DNA of 64,000 nucleotides from CAZMSD01 sp964568855 (GCA_964568855.1 CAZMSD010000018.1:9565-73564); one strand, 5' to 3'. Counted from the first letter of the stretch, positions 1-9,425 are shown. Numbers and translations are program-made. Notes: generated by a model from the letters alone, not told the origin.

Positions 1-78
1 TCTGAAGGGGAAGCTCCGGGGTCCTCCTGCTACGCGGGCGCCGCTCTTACGTTCCCGCGTGAAGCGCCTGGGCGGGTA

Positions 79-612
79 TCAGCGCAAGTCGCCGTCAGGG
101 ATGGTGGACAGGATCGCGGCGTCGATACCCAGGAAACGGGGAAACAGATCCCGGTGTTTCAGCAGGATCAGCCCCTGGATTTCGGGATAGCTGAGGGGCA
201 GGTCCAGACGAAGCAGAGCCCGGGCCTCGGCGATCTCCAGGTGGCGGGCGGGTCCGCGCATCTGCTCGAAGCGGCTGTGCAGCAGCAGGCCCCAGGTCCG
301 CCGGCCCGCCAGGAGTACCGAATACAGGCCGATCGGCCGGGACTCCGGGTCCACCGCGCCGCATTCCTCGCGGAGCTCGCGCGATCCCGTTTCCTCGATT
401 CGCTCGCCCGGTTCGCGCCGGCCCCCGGGCAGCTCCCAGGTGCTCCGGTCGCGGTGTCTCACGAAGACCGGCAGGCCGCCGGTCTCGGCCAGGTGCACGG
501 CGAATGTGATACGCCGGTCCTCCACGGATCCCAGCGCGTGCCAGTCCAGCCGGGCCGGCCCGTGTTCGCTCACCAGCCGCCGGTAACGGTCGTGGTCTAG
601 CGGGCGATCCAT
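79..612 (-). CDS. NUDIX hydrolase (177 aa)
   Basis: This protein is predicted to hydrolyse a nucleoside-diphosphate-linked substrate in the cytoplasm. A perfect Nudix box (G-x5-E-x7-R-E-x2-E-E-x-G) spans residues 64-86, preceded by WELPGG. The length is normal for a single-domain NUDIX protein, and nothing in the sequence points to a particular substrate. It lies 6 bp downstream of the methyltransferase gene on the same strand, so the two and the glycosidase before them probably form one transcript. The family call is firm; the substrate is unknown. The 78 bases to its left hold only a GC-rich imperfect hairpin (about 33-60) and no recognisable gene. Confidence 0.9.
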   Translation of the reverse strand: MDRPLDHDRYRRLVSEHGPARLDWHALGSVEDRRITFAVHLAETGGLPVFVRHRDRSTWELPGGRREPGERIEETGSRELREECGAVDPESRPIGLYSVLLAGRRTWGLLLHSRFEQMRGPARHLEIAEARALLRLDLPLSYPEIQGLILLKHRDLFPRFLGIDAAILSTIPDGDLR

Positions 613-618
613 CAGGGC

Positions 619-1371
619 CTAGTCCTCGACCCGCTCCGCGAGGATGTCCACCCGCTCGGCTATGACCACCGGCCGGCCGTCCAGTTCCATCACGCGGCAG
701 CCGGCGCGCTCGAGGTCCCGCTTGTGCTTGCTGAACCGGCGGCCGGCCGCCCCGGGCGTCAACCCGGCCAGTCCGCCCCAGACCACCGGATCCAGGCGGT
801 CGGCGCGCATGCGCGCCTGCCGGATTTCGAAACAGCGATCGGCCAGCTCGCCCTCCCACCAGGCTTCGTCGTAGATCCCGCAGTGCGCCCCGTCGAGTGA
901 CTTCAGCAGCTCGTTCAGCGGCTCCGCGGGGCTGGACCAGTCGCTGACGTACAGCCGCCCGCCCGGCTTTATCACGCGCGACAACTCATCCAGGACGAGA
1001 CCCGGTTCGTTGAAGTAGCGGAACCCGAATCGGCAGACCGCCCAGTGGAACAGTCCGTCGGCGAATTCCAGGCGATGCGCGTCCTGCACCGTGATCACGA
1101 TGTTGTTCAGCCGGGCTTCCACGACTCGGCGCGCGGTCAGCTTGAGCATCCGGTCGCAGAGGTCCGCGGCCAGGATCCTGCAGTTCCCTTCCCCCAGCCG
1201 GACAGTGAGTTGCCCGCAACCGCAGGCCAGGTCGAGACCGGTCTCGCCGGGCAGGATCTTCAGCAGACGCAGGATGTGCTCCGCGTCTCCCGGCTGATCC
1301 AGGTACTCGCATTCATCCCAGGCCAGGGCCGCCTGCTCGAAGTGGTCCACGGCTTCCGCGGGCGTCATCAT
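619..1371 (-). CDS. class I SAM-dependent methyltransferase
   Basis: A 250-residue Rossmann-fold methyltransferase. Motif I is LDLACGCGQLTVRL near residues 46-60, followed by an acidic strand (AADLCDRM) and the post-I motif region DAHRLEFADGLF. This layout is that of the UbiE/Methyltransf_11 group. The start ATG overlaps the TGA of the upstream glycosidase (ATGA), and a purine-rich GGGAGGGAGCGAG precedes it, so translation is coupled. A second ATG follows immediately. The acceptor substrate cannot be read from the sequence. The neighbouring NUDIX and GH13 genes do not form a known pathway with it. Confidence 0.85.
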   Translation of the reverse strand: MMTPAEAVDHFEQAALAWDECEYLDQPGDAEHILRLLKILPGETGLDLACGCGQLTVRLGEGNCRILAADLCDRMLKLTARRVVEARLNNIVITVQDAHRLEFADGLFHWAVCRFGFRYFNEPGLVLDELSRVIKPGGRLYVSDWSSPAEPLNELLKSLDGAHCGIYDEAWWEGELADRCFEIRQARMRADRLDPVVWGGLAGLTPGAAGRRFSKHKRDLERAGCRVMELDGRPVVIAERVDILAERVED

Positions 1372-3821
1372 CTCGCTCCCTCCCCGGTTTCCGACCCGGC
1401 GACTCGCGCGAGAACCGCCGCGCTGCGGGGGCCCAGTTCGAGGCGCAGCCGGGTCGCTTGCCCCGACCCGACGCTCCCGGCGAAGAAGGAGGAGCCCTCG
1501 TTCAGCAGCTCGCCGCGCGCGTCGTACAAGCGGTGCTCGCCGCTGGCGAAGCGCAGTTCCAGGTCGCCCGGCAGGACGAGTTCCCGCCCGCGATCGGGCG
1601 AGCTGTTCAGCGCCGCGGCCACCCCGCCCCCAGCCAGGATCCAGGCCAGGAAGTCCTCCTCGGGGGCGGCCAGGTCGCGACGCTCTCCCCGCGCCAGCTC
1701 GGGATGATTCCTCCTGAAGCGGATCAGCGCGCCGTAGAACTCCGCCAGCTCTCCGTTGCACTCCAGCAGCCGGAAATCCAGGTAGTTGGTGGTATTGTCC
1801 TTCTCGTAGCTGTTGTGGTCGATCATTCCGCGCCGTTCCTCGTGGGGATTGCCTGCCGCGATGATCTTGGAGCGTCCCAGCTCCTGGCCCTGGTGCAGCA
1901 TGGGAACGCCGGCGCTGGTGAGCAGGTGGATCGCCGCCAGGCCGTGGATCCGCAGTTCCCGAGGTCCCAGAACCTGGAATTCCCGGGGATCCTCGACCAG
2001 CCGGTCCTCGCCGCAGATTCCCAGCCCCAGGCGGATCCAATCGCCCAGGCAGTGGTCGTCGTGGCTGCTCGCGTAGTTCACGGACTGCAGCGCGTCGTCG
2101 TTGAAGCCTCCGGCCCGCGTCACTCCGCCGCGCACTCCCGCGGACAGGCGCTCGAGGCTGCTCTCCGGGTGCATCCGCCCGAAGAGAAAACCCAGGCCCT
2201 CCCCGGGGTTGCGGCCCCGCAAGTCCACGCGGTAGACGTCGTTCCACCAGGCCCAGCCTAACTCTGCGAAGAGCCGCGGCTCGTATTCCCCGCCGCCCCA
2301 GGGCTCTGCCGTGTGGAACACGGCGCGGTCGGGAAACAGCCCCCCGGGAGAAAGCAGCTCGTGGATGCGTCGCAGGGTCTCGTCGTCCAGCATGGCTCCC
2401 AGGTCGAAACGGAAACCGTCCACGTGATACTCCTCGACCCAGTGGCGCAGGGACTCCAGGATCAGTCTCCGCGCCATCGGCCTGGCGGTGTGGAAGTCGT
2501 TGCCGCAGCCCGAGCCGCTGGTGTAGCTGCCGGCGTCGTCCAGGCGGAACCAGTAGCAGGGGTCGAGAGCCTTGAAGCAGTTGTCGTCGTATTGTGACAC
2601 GTGGTTGTAGACCACGTCCAGAATCACCGCGACGCCGGCGAGGTGGCAGCGGTCCACCAGCTCCTTCATTTCCCCCACCTGGCGGCCGTCCACGCCGCTC
2701 CAGATGCCGCGCCGCATGCTCCCGCCGGATGCGTAATACGACTCCGGCGCGAAGAAGTAGCTGGTCATGTAGCCCCAGTGGTTGCGCTCGTAGGAGTTCC
2801 AGGTATTGAGGATCGAGAGTTCAGGGTTGCGGTAGTCGATCTCGATGTTGCCGAAATCGTGCAGGGGCAGGAATTCGACCGCGTTGACGCCGAGGTCCAG
2901 CAGGTGGTTCAAACCGCCGCGCGCCCGGGGATCCCAGAAGCCGGGATAGCTGCCCGGCAGACGCGCCCCGCTGGAGGCGTGGGCCGTCATGTCCCGCAGG
3001 TGCGCCTCGTAGATCACCCACTCGGCGGGATCCGGGACTTGCCAGCCGGCACTGGACCAATTGTATTCCTCTTCGAGCAGCAGGGCTCTGGCGGGGTGCC
3101 GGTATTCGTTGCGGCTGGCCACGGCCTCGGCCCAGGGATCGCAGAACTCGGCGTGGTGGCCGGTCCAGCCGGCCACTCCCAGCGGGCCTTCGACGGACCA
3201 GGTATAGGCCATCCCGGCGCGAGCGGCCGGTTCGCGGACCACCCAGACGCCGGGATCGGGGCCGGGCGCGGCCTCCGCCTGTCGCAGAGCCGGACCGTCG
3301 CCCGAGCGGTATAGATGCAGCCGGACGCTCTCGGCGCGCGGCGCGAAGAGCCGGAAGACCCAGCCTTCCTCTTCCCGCGTCGCGCCCAGCGGCAGCTCCG
3401 TCCGGAAGCCGTCGTAGATTCCCGCGGGGATCACGGGCCAGGTCTCGCCGTCTTCGCTTTCCAGGCGGTAGTTGCGGCTCAGCCGGAGCGGCTCGCAGAC
3501 GCACTCCGCTAATTGCAGATTCCCGCCGAGTTCCTCCGCGCGCAGGCGGCGGAGACCCCCGTGCGGATTGCCGGCGACCGGGTAGGCCGCGGCATGAAGT
3601 CCCGGGGGCAGCTCGATCAACCGCATGCCATCGATCTCGGACTCCTGCAGCTCCCCCCGGTGGCGAATCGACAGCCGGTCCGGGGCCTCCAGTTCGACCC
3701 GCACTCCGTAAACTGCGGGAACCTGCAGGAGCAGGGCCGCCAGGATCGCCGGAACCAAGCCGCGCATAATCGACCGCGCGTGCTGATGTCGTCTACTCGG
3801 AACGGTTCCTGGGACAGGCAT
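1368..3821 (-). CDS. exported pullulanase-like GH13 enzyme
   Basis: This enzyme is predicted to cleave alpha-1,6 or related alpha-glucosidic bonds outside the cytoplasmic membrane. A hydrophobic signal segment (MRGLVPAILAALLLQVPAVYG) is followed by a beta-sandwich region of the CBM48 type, a YNWSSAGW segment related to the type I pullulanase YNWGYDP motif, and the GH13 catalytic barrel. The four GH13 regions are present: DVVYNH, GFRFDLGAM (nucleophile Asp), TAEPWGGG (acid/base Glu) and NYASSHDD. The ATG at 3821 has a GGAG 8 nt upstream but gives a long N-region; the ATG at 3767 would start at the signal peptide with no clear ribosome site. It is divergent from murA. Debranching specificity is inferred from the family. 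Confidence 0.85.
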   Translation of the reverse strand: MPVPGTVPSRRHQHARSIMRGLVPAILAALLLQVPAVYGVRVELEAPDRLSIRHRGELQESEIDGMRLIELPPGLHAAAYPVAGNPHGGLRRLRAEELGGNLQLAECVCEPLRLSRNYRLESEDGETWPVIPAGIYDGFRTELPLGATREEEGWVFRLFAPRAESVRLHLYRSGDGPALRQAEAAPGPDPGVWVVREPAARAGMAYTWSVEGPLGVAGWTGHHAEFCDPWAEAVASRNEYRHPARALLLEEEYNWSSAGWQVPDPAEWVIYEAHLRDMTAHASSGARLPGSYPGFWDPRARGGLNHLLDLGVNAVEFLPLHDFGNIEIDYRNPELSILNTWNSYERNHWGYMTSYFFAPESYYASGGSMRRGIWSGVDGRQVGEMKELVDRCHLAGVAVILDVVYNHVSQYDDNCFKALDPCYWFRLDDAGSYTSGSGCGNDFHTARPMARRLILESLRHWVEEYHVDGFRFDLGAMLDDETLRRIHELLSPGGLFPDRAVFHTAEPWGGGEYEPRLFAELGWAWWNDVYRVDLRGRNPGEGLGFLFGRMHPESSLERLSAGVRGGVTRAGGFNDDALQSVNYASSHDDHCLGDWIRLGLGICGEDRLVEDPREFQVLGPRELRIHGLAAIHLLTSAGVPMLHQGQELGRSKIIAAGNPHEERRGMIDHNSYEKDNTTNYLDFRLLECNGELAEFYGALIRFRRNHPELARGERRDLAAPEEDFLAWILAGGGVAAALNSSPDRGRELVLPGDLELRFASGEHRLYDARGELLNEGSSFFAGSVGSGQATRLRLELGPRSAAVLARVAGSETGEGAR

Positions 3822-3893
3822 GCGGCGTTCTCCGGAGATCGGGGCCCGACGGCCATTTCGTACCTTTCAAACATAGAAAAAGCCGGGGCTGCC

Positions 3894-5189
3894 ATGTATC
3901 TCAGAATCGAACACAGCCGGGGATTGAGCGGAACCTATGTCCCGCAGGGGAACAAGAACGAGGCCCTGCCGGTGCTGGCGGCGACCCTGATGTGCCCAGG
4001 GAAATGCAGGATCGGGAACCTGCCCAGGATCATCGACGTCCAGGTGATGCTCGACCTGTTGCGCAGCGTGGGCGCAGTGGTCGAGAGCGATGCCGCAGGC
4101 CACGAGGTCACCGTCGATGCCGGAGGCGAAATCGGCATCCTGCCCGACGAGGAGCTGGCGGGCCGGATCCGCGGCTCCCTGCTGCTGGCGGCGCCGATCC
4201 TCGCCCGGCGCGGGGAGGTCGTGATCCTCAGGCCCGGAGGCGACCGCATCGGCAGGCGGCGCATCGACACTCACCTGGACATCCTCGAGAGCCTGGGCGC
4301 CGAGGCGGAGGTGCTGCCGGACCGGGTGCGTCTGAAGGCGCCGGACGGCTTTCGCGGAAAGCGCCTGTTCCTCGAGGAGGCCAGCGTGATGGCCACCGAG
4401 AACGCGCTGATGGCGGCCTGCGCGGCCAGGGGCGACACTGTGATCGAGAACGCGGCCTGCGAGCCCCACGTGCAGCGCCTGGCGGCAATGCTCAAGGCCA
4501 TGGGCGTGGCCGTCGAGGGAGCAGGCACCAACCGGATCGAAATCGAGGGGCGCGGCGGATTCGAGCGTTTCCGGGGCGTCGAGCACCGCATCCGCGAGGA
4601 CCACATCGAGGTGGGCAGCCTGATCGCGCTGGCCGCGGCGACGGAAAGCGAGATCGCCATCAGCGGCGCCACGCCGGGAAACTACCGGATGGTCGAGCGC
4701 GCCTACCGCATCCTGGGCGTGCGCTTCGTGCAGGACGGGGACCTGATCCGGGTACCCGGGGACCAGGCGCTGGAAGTGGACTACGACCGCTACGGCGAGA
4801 TCCCGCGGATCCACGACGCGCCCTGGCCGGGCTTCCCCGCGGACCTGTCCTCCATCGCCGTGGTGCTGGCCTGTTGCGCGCGAGGTTCGGCGCTGATCCA
4901 CGAGTGGATGTTCGAAAGCCGGCTCTACTGGGTGGATTCGCTGATCTCGATGGGGGCGCGTATCACGCAGTGCGATCCGCACCGGGTGCTGGTCAACGGC
5001 GGCAGGGCACTGCGCGGCACGACCCTGCACAGCCCGGACATTCGCGCGGGCATGGCCCTGCTGATCGCCGCGCTGCGGGCGGAGGGCCGGACCACGATCC
5101 ACAACGTGATCCAGATCGACCGGGGCTACGAGGCCATCGACCGCCGGCTGGCCGCCCTGGGGGCGAAGATCGAGCGCGTCGCGGACTAG
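3894..5189 (+). CDS. murA: UDP-N-acetylglucosamine 1-carboxyvinyltransferase (MurA family)
   Basis: This enzyme is predicted to transfer enolpyruvate from PEP to UDP-GlcNAc, the first committed step of peptidoglycan synthesis. At 431 residues it matches the family. GNKNEALP (K21, N22) corresponds to the conserved Lys-Asn pair, R93 to Arg91 of E. coli, GFPADL holds the equivalent of Asp305, and DRGYEAI the late Arg. The catalytic Cys115 position (GGCTIG in E. coli) is GGDRIG here, with D117. Such Cys-to-Asp MurAs are known to be active and intrinsically fosfomycin-resistant in other bacteria. The start was chosen by alignment to MurA; the reading frame is open further upstream but overlaps the divergent glycosidase. 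A paralogue elsewhere in the genome cannot be excluded. Confidence 0.85.
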   Translation: MYLRIEHSRGLSGTYVPQGNKNEALPVLAATLMCPGKCRIGNLPRIIDVQVMLDLLRSVGAVVESDAAGHEVTVDAGGEIGILPDEELAGRIRGSLLLAAPILARRGEVVILRPGGDRIGRRRIDTHLDILESLGAEAEVLPDRVRLKAPDGFRGKRLFLEEASVMATENALMAACAARGDTVIENAACEPHVQRLAAMLKAMGVAVEGAGTNRIEIEGRGGFERFRGVEHRIREDHIEVGSLIALAAATESEIAISGATPGNYRMVERAYRILGVRFVQDGDLIRVPGDQALEVDYDRYGEIPRIHDAPWPGFPADLSSIAVVLACCARGSALIHEWMFESRLYWVDSLISMGARITQCDPHRVLVNGGRALRGTTLHSPDIRAGMALLIAALRAEGRTTIHNVIQIDRGYEAIDRRLAALGAKIERVAD

Positions 5190-5230
5190 CGGATCGCCGT
5201 CTATCCCGCTTGTTACCGGGATCTCACATG

Positions 5231-6274
5231 TCAGTCATGCTCGCTCCAGGCCGGGTCGCCGCGGAGGGCCTCGGTCAGTTCATGCTTTTCGCGGTCCGCG
5301 AGCCAGCAGGAATCCACGGCGTTGAGCACCAGCCGTCTCACGTCCTCCCGGCTGAATCCCAGCTCCGAGACGAGGGCGCGGTACTCGCCGGCCAGCGAGT
5401 TACCGAACATGGCCGGGTCGTCGGTGTTCACCGTCACCGGCAGGCCGCGCTCGAAATAGCGCCGCGCCGGGTGCCGGTCGAGCGTGGGTATCACGCCCGT
5501 GCAGCAATTGGAGAGCGGGCAGAGCTCCAGTGGGATCCGGCGCTCGGCCAGCAGCTCCACCAGGGCCGGATCCTCTTCCGCCCGCGTGGCGTGGCCGATC
5601 CGGTCGGCCCGCAGCAGCTCGACCGCGTCCCGCACGCTGCCGGCGCCCAGGGCCTCACCGGCGTGGACCGTGGTCTTGAGGCCCCGCGCGCGCGCCTCCC
5701 GGAACACCCCGGCGAAGGGCGCCGGGGGAAACTCCTGCTCCGAGCCGCCGAGTCCAATCCCGATAACGCCCAGCTCGCCCAGATCGGCCGCTTCGGCCAG
5801 GGTCGCGGCGGCCCTCTCCGGCCCGAAATCGCGCACCAGGTCGGCCACCAGGGCCACTTCCACCGCCGGCACGCGGTCCAGGCCGCGTCGGACCGCCTCG
5901 GTCAGCCGCCCGGTCTTAAGGCCGTGGCGAATGAAGTCCGGCGGTGAATAGAAGGCCTCCACGTAGCGGATGTTCTGCCGCGCGAAGTTCCTCGCGGCGG
6001 CCTCCGCGATCAGGGTGAAATCCTCGTACTCGCGCAGGAAGCCGTTCTTCCAGATCCAGCATTCGATGAAATGCGGGAAGTCGCGGTAGGTGAAGCGCCG
6101 CTCAAGGGCCGCCAGGTCGGGCGTCTCGGGATCGCCTCCATACTTCCGCACCAGCTTCCACAGGGCGTCGAGGGGAATCGAGCCCTCCAGGTGCACGTGC
6201 AGCTCCACCTTGGGCAGGCGGTCGAACCAGTCGCCGCCGTCCGGACCTCCGGTCTCCGATTGAATCGAAGTCAT
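5231..6274 (-). CDS. add: adenosine/adenine deaminase family protein
   Basis: This is a metal-dependent hydrolase of purine salvage that deaminates adenosine to inosine or a related adenine compound. The adenosine deaminase signature is complete: HVHLEG (zinc His pair, about residues 26-28), TVHAGE (His and catalytic Glu), GHAT, and NTDDP (zinc and catalytic Asp). The length of 347 residues is typical. I chose the ATG at 6274; an in-frame TTG at 6307 would add 11 residues, and neither has a clear Shine-Dalgarno sequence. It converges on murA with a 41-bp gap. Adenosine versus adenine or aminofutalosine specificity is not resolved. Confidence 0.87.
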   Translation of the reverse strand: MTSIQSETGGPDGGDWFDRLPKVELHVHLEGSIPLDALWKLVRKYGGDPETPDLAALERRFTYRDFPHFIECWIWKNGFLREYEDFTLIAEAAARNFARQNIRYVEAFYSPPDFIRHGLKTGRLTEAVRRGLDRVPAVEVALVADLVRDFGPERAAATLAEAADLGELGVIGIGLGGSEQEFPPAPFAGVFREARARGLKTTVHAGEALGAGSVRDAVELLRADRIGHATRAEEDPALVELLAERRIPLELCPLSNCCTGVIPTLDRHPARRYFERGLPVTVNTDDPAMFGNSLAGEYRALVSELGFSREDVRRLVLNAVDSCWLADREKHELTEALRGDPAWSEHD

Positions 6275-6328
6275 GAGATGTGATACATAACTTGGGCCGA
6301 GTGGCAAGTCGCCGTTGTGTCACGCGCC

Positions 6329-7147
6329 TCAGGGCTTGTCCAGGTGCACGTCCATCTGCGGGTAGGGAATCCCGATCCCTGCTTCGTCGAGCGACATCTT
6401 CACCACTCGCGTCAGCTCGTCCAGCACCGTGAAGAAATCCCCGGTGCGGCACCAGAGGCGCACCTGCCAGTCCACCGACGAAGCGCCTAAGCCCGTCAAT
6501 ACCGCCGCCGGGGCGGGATCCGCCAGACCCAGCTCCACTTTTCCGATGGCCTGCATCAGGACTTCGCGCGTCTTATCGATATCCGCGGAGTAGTCCACGC
6601 CCACGTCCACCGATACGCGTCGAAGGTCGTGGTGAGTAATGTTCTCGATGGTGGAGCCGAAAATCGAACCGTTGGGCAGGATGATCCGGCGGTTGTCGGG
6701 TGTGTCCATCGTGGTGGTGAACAGGCTGATCCCCTCGACCTTACCGGTCTGACCGGCCACAGAAACGACATCACCCGCCTTGAAGGGCCGGAAGACCAGC
6801 AGCATCACACCCGCGGAGAAGTTCGACAGCGTCCCCTGGAAAGCGAGGCCGATGGCCAGTCCGGCGCCCGCGATCAGGGCGGCGAAGCTGGTGGTCTCCA
6901 CGCCGAAGACCCCCAGGCAGGCGACGACCGCCATGATCATGATCACGGTTCGCACCATTCCAGCCATGAAGCGGGAGATGGTCGGATCCGTACCGGCCTT
7001 GTCCATTGACTTGGCCAGCAGACGCCCCAGCCAGCCGGCAATGATTCGCGCCACTATAAGAAACAGCAGCACGCCGGCCACTCGTACGGCATACATCGAA
7101 ACCAAGGGCAGCAGCTCCGCCACGCTGAAATTGGTACCTGGAATCAT
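6329..7147 (-). CDS. mscS: small-conductance mechanosensitive channel (MscS family)
   Basis: This inner-membrane channel is predicted to release solutes on hypo-osmotic shock. It has three hydrophobic segments, at about residues 13-42, 65-85 and 89-120. The third is the glycine/alanine-rich pore helix (GAGLAIGLAFQGTLSNF), and it runs into the soluble beta domain (FRPFKAGDVVSV, ILPNGSIF). The length of 272 residues is close to that of E. coli MscS (286). The ATG has only a weak purine stretch upstream. It is flanked by the deaminase and the DUF481 barrel on the same strand; co-transcription is possible but not shown. Confidence 0.92.
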   Translation of the reverse strand: MIPGTNFSVAELLPLVSMYAVRVAGVLLFLIVARIIAGWLGRLLAKSMDKAGTDPTISRFMAGMVRTVIMIMAVVACLGVFGVETTSFAALIAGAGLAIGLAFQGTLSNFSAGVMLLVFRPFKAGDVVSVAGQTGKVEGISLFTTTMDTPDNRRIILPNGSIFGSTIENITHHDLRRVSVDVGVDYSADIDKTREVLMQAIGKVELGLADPAPAAVLTGLGASSVDWQVRLWCRTGDFFTVLDELTRVVKMSLDEAGIGIPYPQMDVHLDKP

Positions 7148-7213
7148 GGTTCACTCCCGGTTATACCCGTTCGCCGCCTTCGTTTGAGCACAGGCAGCGA
7201 CCGGCAAATCGAC

Positions 7214-8044
7214 TCAGAAATTGATCACCAGCGAAGTGGAGATCACCGTGTCGGTCTTGTCGTACTCGAAGACCACGTCCTCGGCCGGCGGTGCGGAAAT
7301 CACCTGGGTCACGGGCTGCGCGTCGTACATCATCTTGTAACTCAACTTCAGGGCCACCTTGTCCGTCAAACTGGCGGTCACTCCCGCAAGGAAGTTCATG
7401 CGCATGTCTTCGGTCTCTTCGAGGTTCTGTAACACCTCGAGTTCGCCGTTCAATGTCGCGGTGGCGCTGAGCACGCGGTCATAGCCCAGGAAGCCGCGGG
7501 CGCTGCCGTAGGACTGGTCCACCCCGCCCACGAGCGACTCGCTCGTGTAGTCGAAGCCCGCCTCGCTCACCAGCTTGTGCGTGTCGTCGTCGAGGAAGGT
7601 GAATCCCAGACCGCCGCCGAAACTGATCCTTCCCTCCACGCCGGCGAGCTCGTTCTTGTCCCAGCCGGCGTTGGCGTACCAGAGCAGGCCGCCCCACAGG
7701 TCACCGCGCACCTTGGATCCCAAGGCGTAACTCTCGGCCATGGTTTCCGTCGCCTCAATCACCTGTAACACACCGTTCTCGTTTGTCGGCACGCGGTTCG
7801 TCGTCTCCGTGCGGACGGCGGCGGCGGTCAGCGACAGCTCCACCTTGCTCCACTTGTATACGTACTTGTCCGAAAGGGACAGGTTCTCGGTCTGCGCGTT
7901 GCCGCCCGTGACCACCAGAGACAGGTCCGCCGTGTTGCTCCAGGAACGCTCGTCCTCCCCGGCCAGGACCGGGACAGACAACAGGATCACGGACACCAGG
8001 CCCGTGCAAAGCAAAGCTGCGTTCTTTCTCATTTTCTTCTCCAT
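7214..8044 (-). CDS. DUF481 (YdiY-like) outer-membrane protein
   Basis: A 276-residue exported protein with a signal peptide (hydrophobic core within the first 28 residues, ending VLAGE) and a body of alternating hydrophobic strands. The N-terminal WSNTADLSLVVTGGN motif and the strand pattern ending in SLVINF match DUF481, the putative salt-induced outer-membrane protein family. A beta-barrel location is inferred from the strand pattern and the C-terminal Phe. It is divergent from the phosphoesterase gene; the 177 bp between them carries the promoter listed at 8137. Function within the family is not established. Confidence 0.85.
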   Translation of the reverse strand: MEKKMRKNAALLCTGLVSVILLSVPVLAGEDERSWSNTADLSLVVTGGNAQTENLSLSDKYVYKWSKVELSLTAAAVRTETTNRVPTNENGVLQVIEATETMAESYALGSKVRGDLWGGLLWYANAGWDKNELAGVEGRISFGGGLGFTFLDDDTHKLVSEAGFDYTSESLVGGVDQSYGSARGFLGYDRVLSATATLNGELEVLQNLEETEDMRMNFLAGVTASLTDKVALKLSYKMMYDAQPVTQVISAPPAEDVVFEYDKTDTVISTSLVINF

Positions 8045-8136
8045 AACTTGCCGCTGAATGGTTCCCCCTCCGGATCACAAACCCGGTGATCGATTCGCCG
8101 TGTGTCCACTGCAGGAATCATTACTGAAATCACCGT

Positions 8137-8165
8137 TTGAGCAGAGTCCGGATGGAAGATGTAAT
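8137..8165 (+). promoter_or_regulatory. sigma-70-type promoter for the phosphoesterase gene
   Basis: TTGAGC at 8137-8142 and TGTAAT at 8160-8165 are separated by 17 bp. They match the consensus boxes at 4/6 and 5/6 positions. The start codon at 8222 lies about 50 nt beyond the expected transcription start. A TATAAT on the opposite strand (8186-8191) might serve the divergent DUF481 gene but lacks a matching upstream box. Confidence 0.4.
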
Positions 8166-8221
8166 ATACGCCATGCGCTCGTAGGATTATAACACCGCAA
8201 CGCGCATGGAATGGAGTCGGA

Positions 8222-9409
8222 ATGGGATTCGCGCTGTTCCTGCTGATCGTCAGCGGTATACTGCTGGCCTTCTACGGGTATATCAGCACGAGGCTCGTGG
8301 CGGACCTGGGCCTGAGCGGCGTAATCTCCGCGGCGCTGTGGCTGCTCTCCGGTCTGCTGGCAATGGCGCCCGCGGTTTCGATCCTGCTCAGGAACCTCAA
8401 TCGCTGGGAGCGCTGCTCGGAGATCCTGGCCTGGGCGGGTTACCTCGGCCTGGGCTTCGTTTCCCTGGCGGCCACCCTGCTGCTCCTGCGGGACCTAGCC
8501 TGGCTGCTGGTCAAAGGACTGCAGCTGGCCATGGATTCGCTCGGGCAGCGCTTCTCCCCGGCGAGCGAGCTGCTTGCCCGGCGGCATTTCCTGTTTAAAT
8601 CCTCCACCCTGGGCCTGACGGGCCTGGCGGCCCTGCTCGCGACCCGCGGATTCCGGCAGGCCCGCCGGATTCCCGAAGTGGTCCGGGTGCGGGTGCCCAT
8701 CGCGGGCCTTCCGCCGGAGCTGGCCGGGCTGCGCATCGCCCAGATCTCGGACATCCACGCGGGACCGACCGTCAAGCAGGCCTTCGTCCGGTCAGTGGTG
8801 GAGGAAGTCAACGGCCTGCGGCCGGACCTGGTGGCCTTCACCGGCGACCTGGCGGACGGAAGCGTGTCTCACGTGATGGGGGAGGTCGACGCGCTCAGGC
8901 TGCTGGAAGCGCCGCTGGGCAGGTTTTTCGTCACCGGCAACCACGAGTATTACAGCGGTGTACTGGGCTGGATCGCCGTGATCGAGCGGCTGGGCTTCAC
9001 CGTGCTGAACAACGAGTACCGGGTTGTGACACACAACGGCGCAGCGCTCCTGGTGGCGGGCGTCACCGACATCGACGCGGGCCGCTTCATCCCTTCCCAC
9101 GCCTCCGATCCCCGAAAGGCCCTGGAGGGGGCGCCGGAGGTTTCAACCAGACTCCTGCTGGCCCACCAGCCCAACAGTATCCACGGGGCCGCCCGGGCGG
9201 GCTTCGACCTTCAGCTTTCGGGGCACACCCACGGCGGGCAGTTCTTTCCCTGGAACTACGCGGCGGCCGGCGTCAACGCCTACCTCAAGGGCCTGCACCT
9301 GCACGAGGGAACCTGGATCTACGTCAACCGGGGCACCGGCTACTGGGGTCCGCCCCTGCGCCTGGGCGACCCGGGAGAGATCACGCTGATCGAACTTGCC
9401 GGCTCTTAG
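8222..9409 (+). CDS. membrane-anchored calcineurin-like metallophosphoesterase
   Basis: A 395-residue phosphoesterase with about four transmembrane segments in the first 120 residues, then a calcineurin-like domain. The metal-site motifs are all present: QISDIHAG (D-x-H), FTGDLADG (GD), TGNHEYY (GNHE) and SGHTHGGQFF (GHxH). The arrangement resembles the YaeI-type group, whose E. coli member acts on UDP-2,3-diacylglucosamine analogues in vitro; substrate here is unknown. It is a single gene between two divergent or convergent neighbours. GGAATGGAGTCGGAATG provides a GGAG upstream of the start. Confidence 0.88.
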   Translation: MGFALFLLIVSGILLAFYGYISTRLVADLGLSGVISAALWLLSGLLAMAPAVSILLRNLNRWERCSEILAWAGYLGLGFVSLAATLLLLRDLAWLLVKGLQLAMDSLGQRFSPASELLARRHFLFKSSTLGLTGLAALLATRGFRQARRIPEVVRVRVPIAGLPPELAGLRIAQISDIHAGPTVKQAFVRSVVEEVNGLRPDLVAFTGDLADGSVSHVMGEVDALRLLEAPLGRFFVTGNHEYYSGVLGWIAVIERLGFTVLNNEYRVVTHNGAALLVAGVTDIDAGRFIPSHASDPRKALEGAPEVSTRLLLAHQPNSIHGAARAGFDLQLSGHTHGGQFFPWNYAAAGVNAYLKGLHLHEGTWIYVNRGTGYWGPPLRLGDPGEITLIELAGS

Positions 9410-9425
9410 GAGCCGACGGACGGAA

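Noticed and set aside
3513..3893. Long upstream extension of the murA frame
   Set aside because: The extra codons overlap the divergent glycosidase gene antisense and bear no MurA-like sequence. MurA homology begins at the ATG at 3894.
3867..5102. Long open frame antisense to murA
   Set aside because: A shadow typical of GC-rich DNA. The opposite strand encodes a clear MurA with all motifs.
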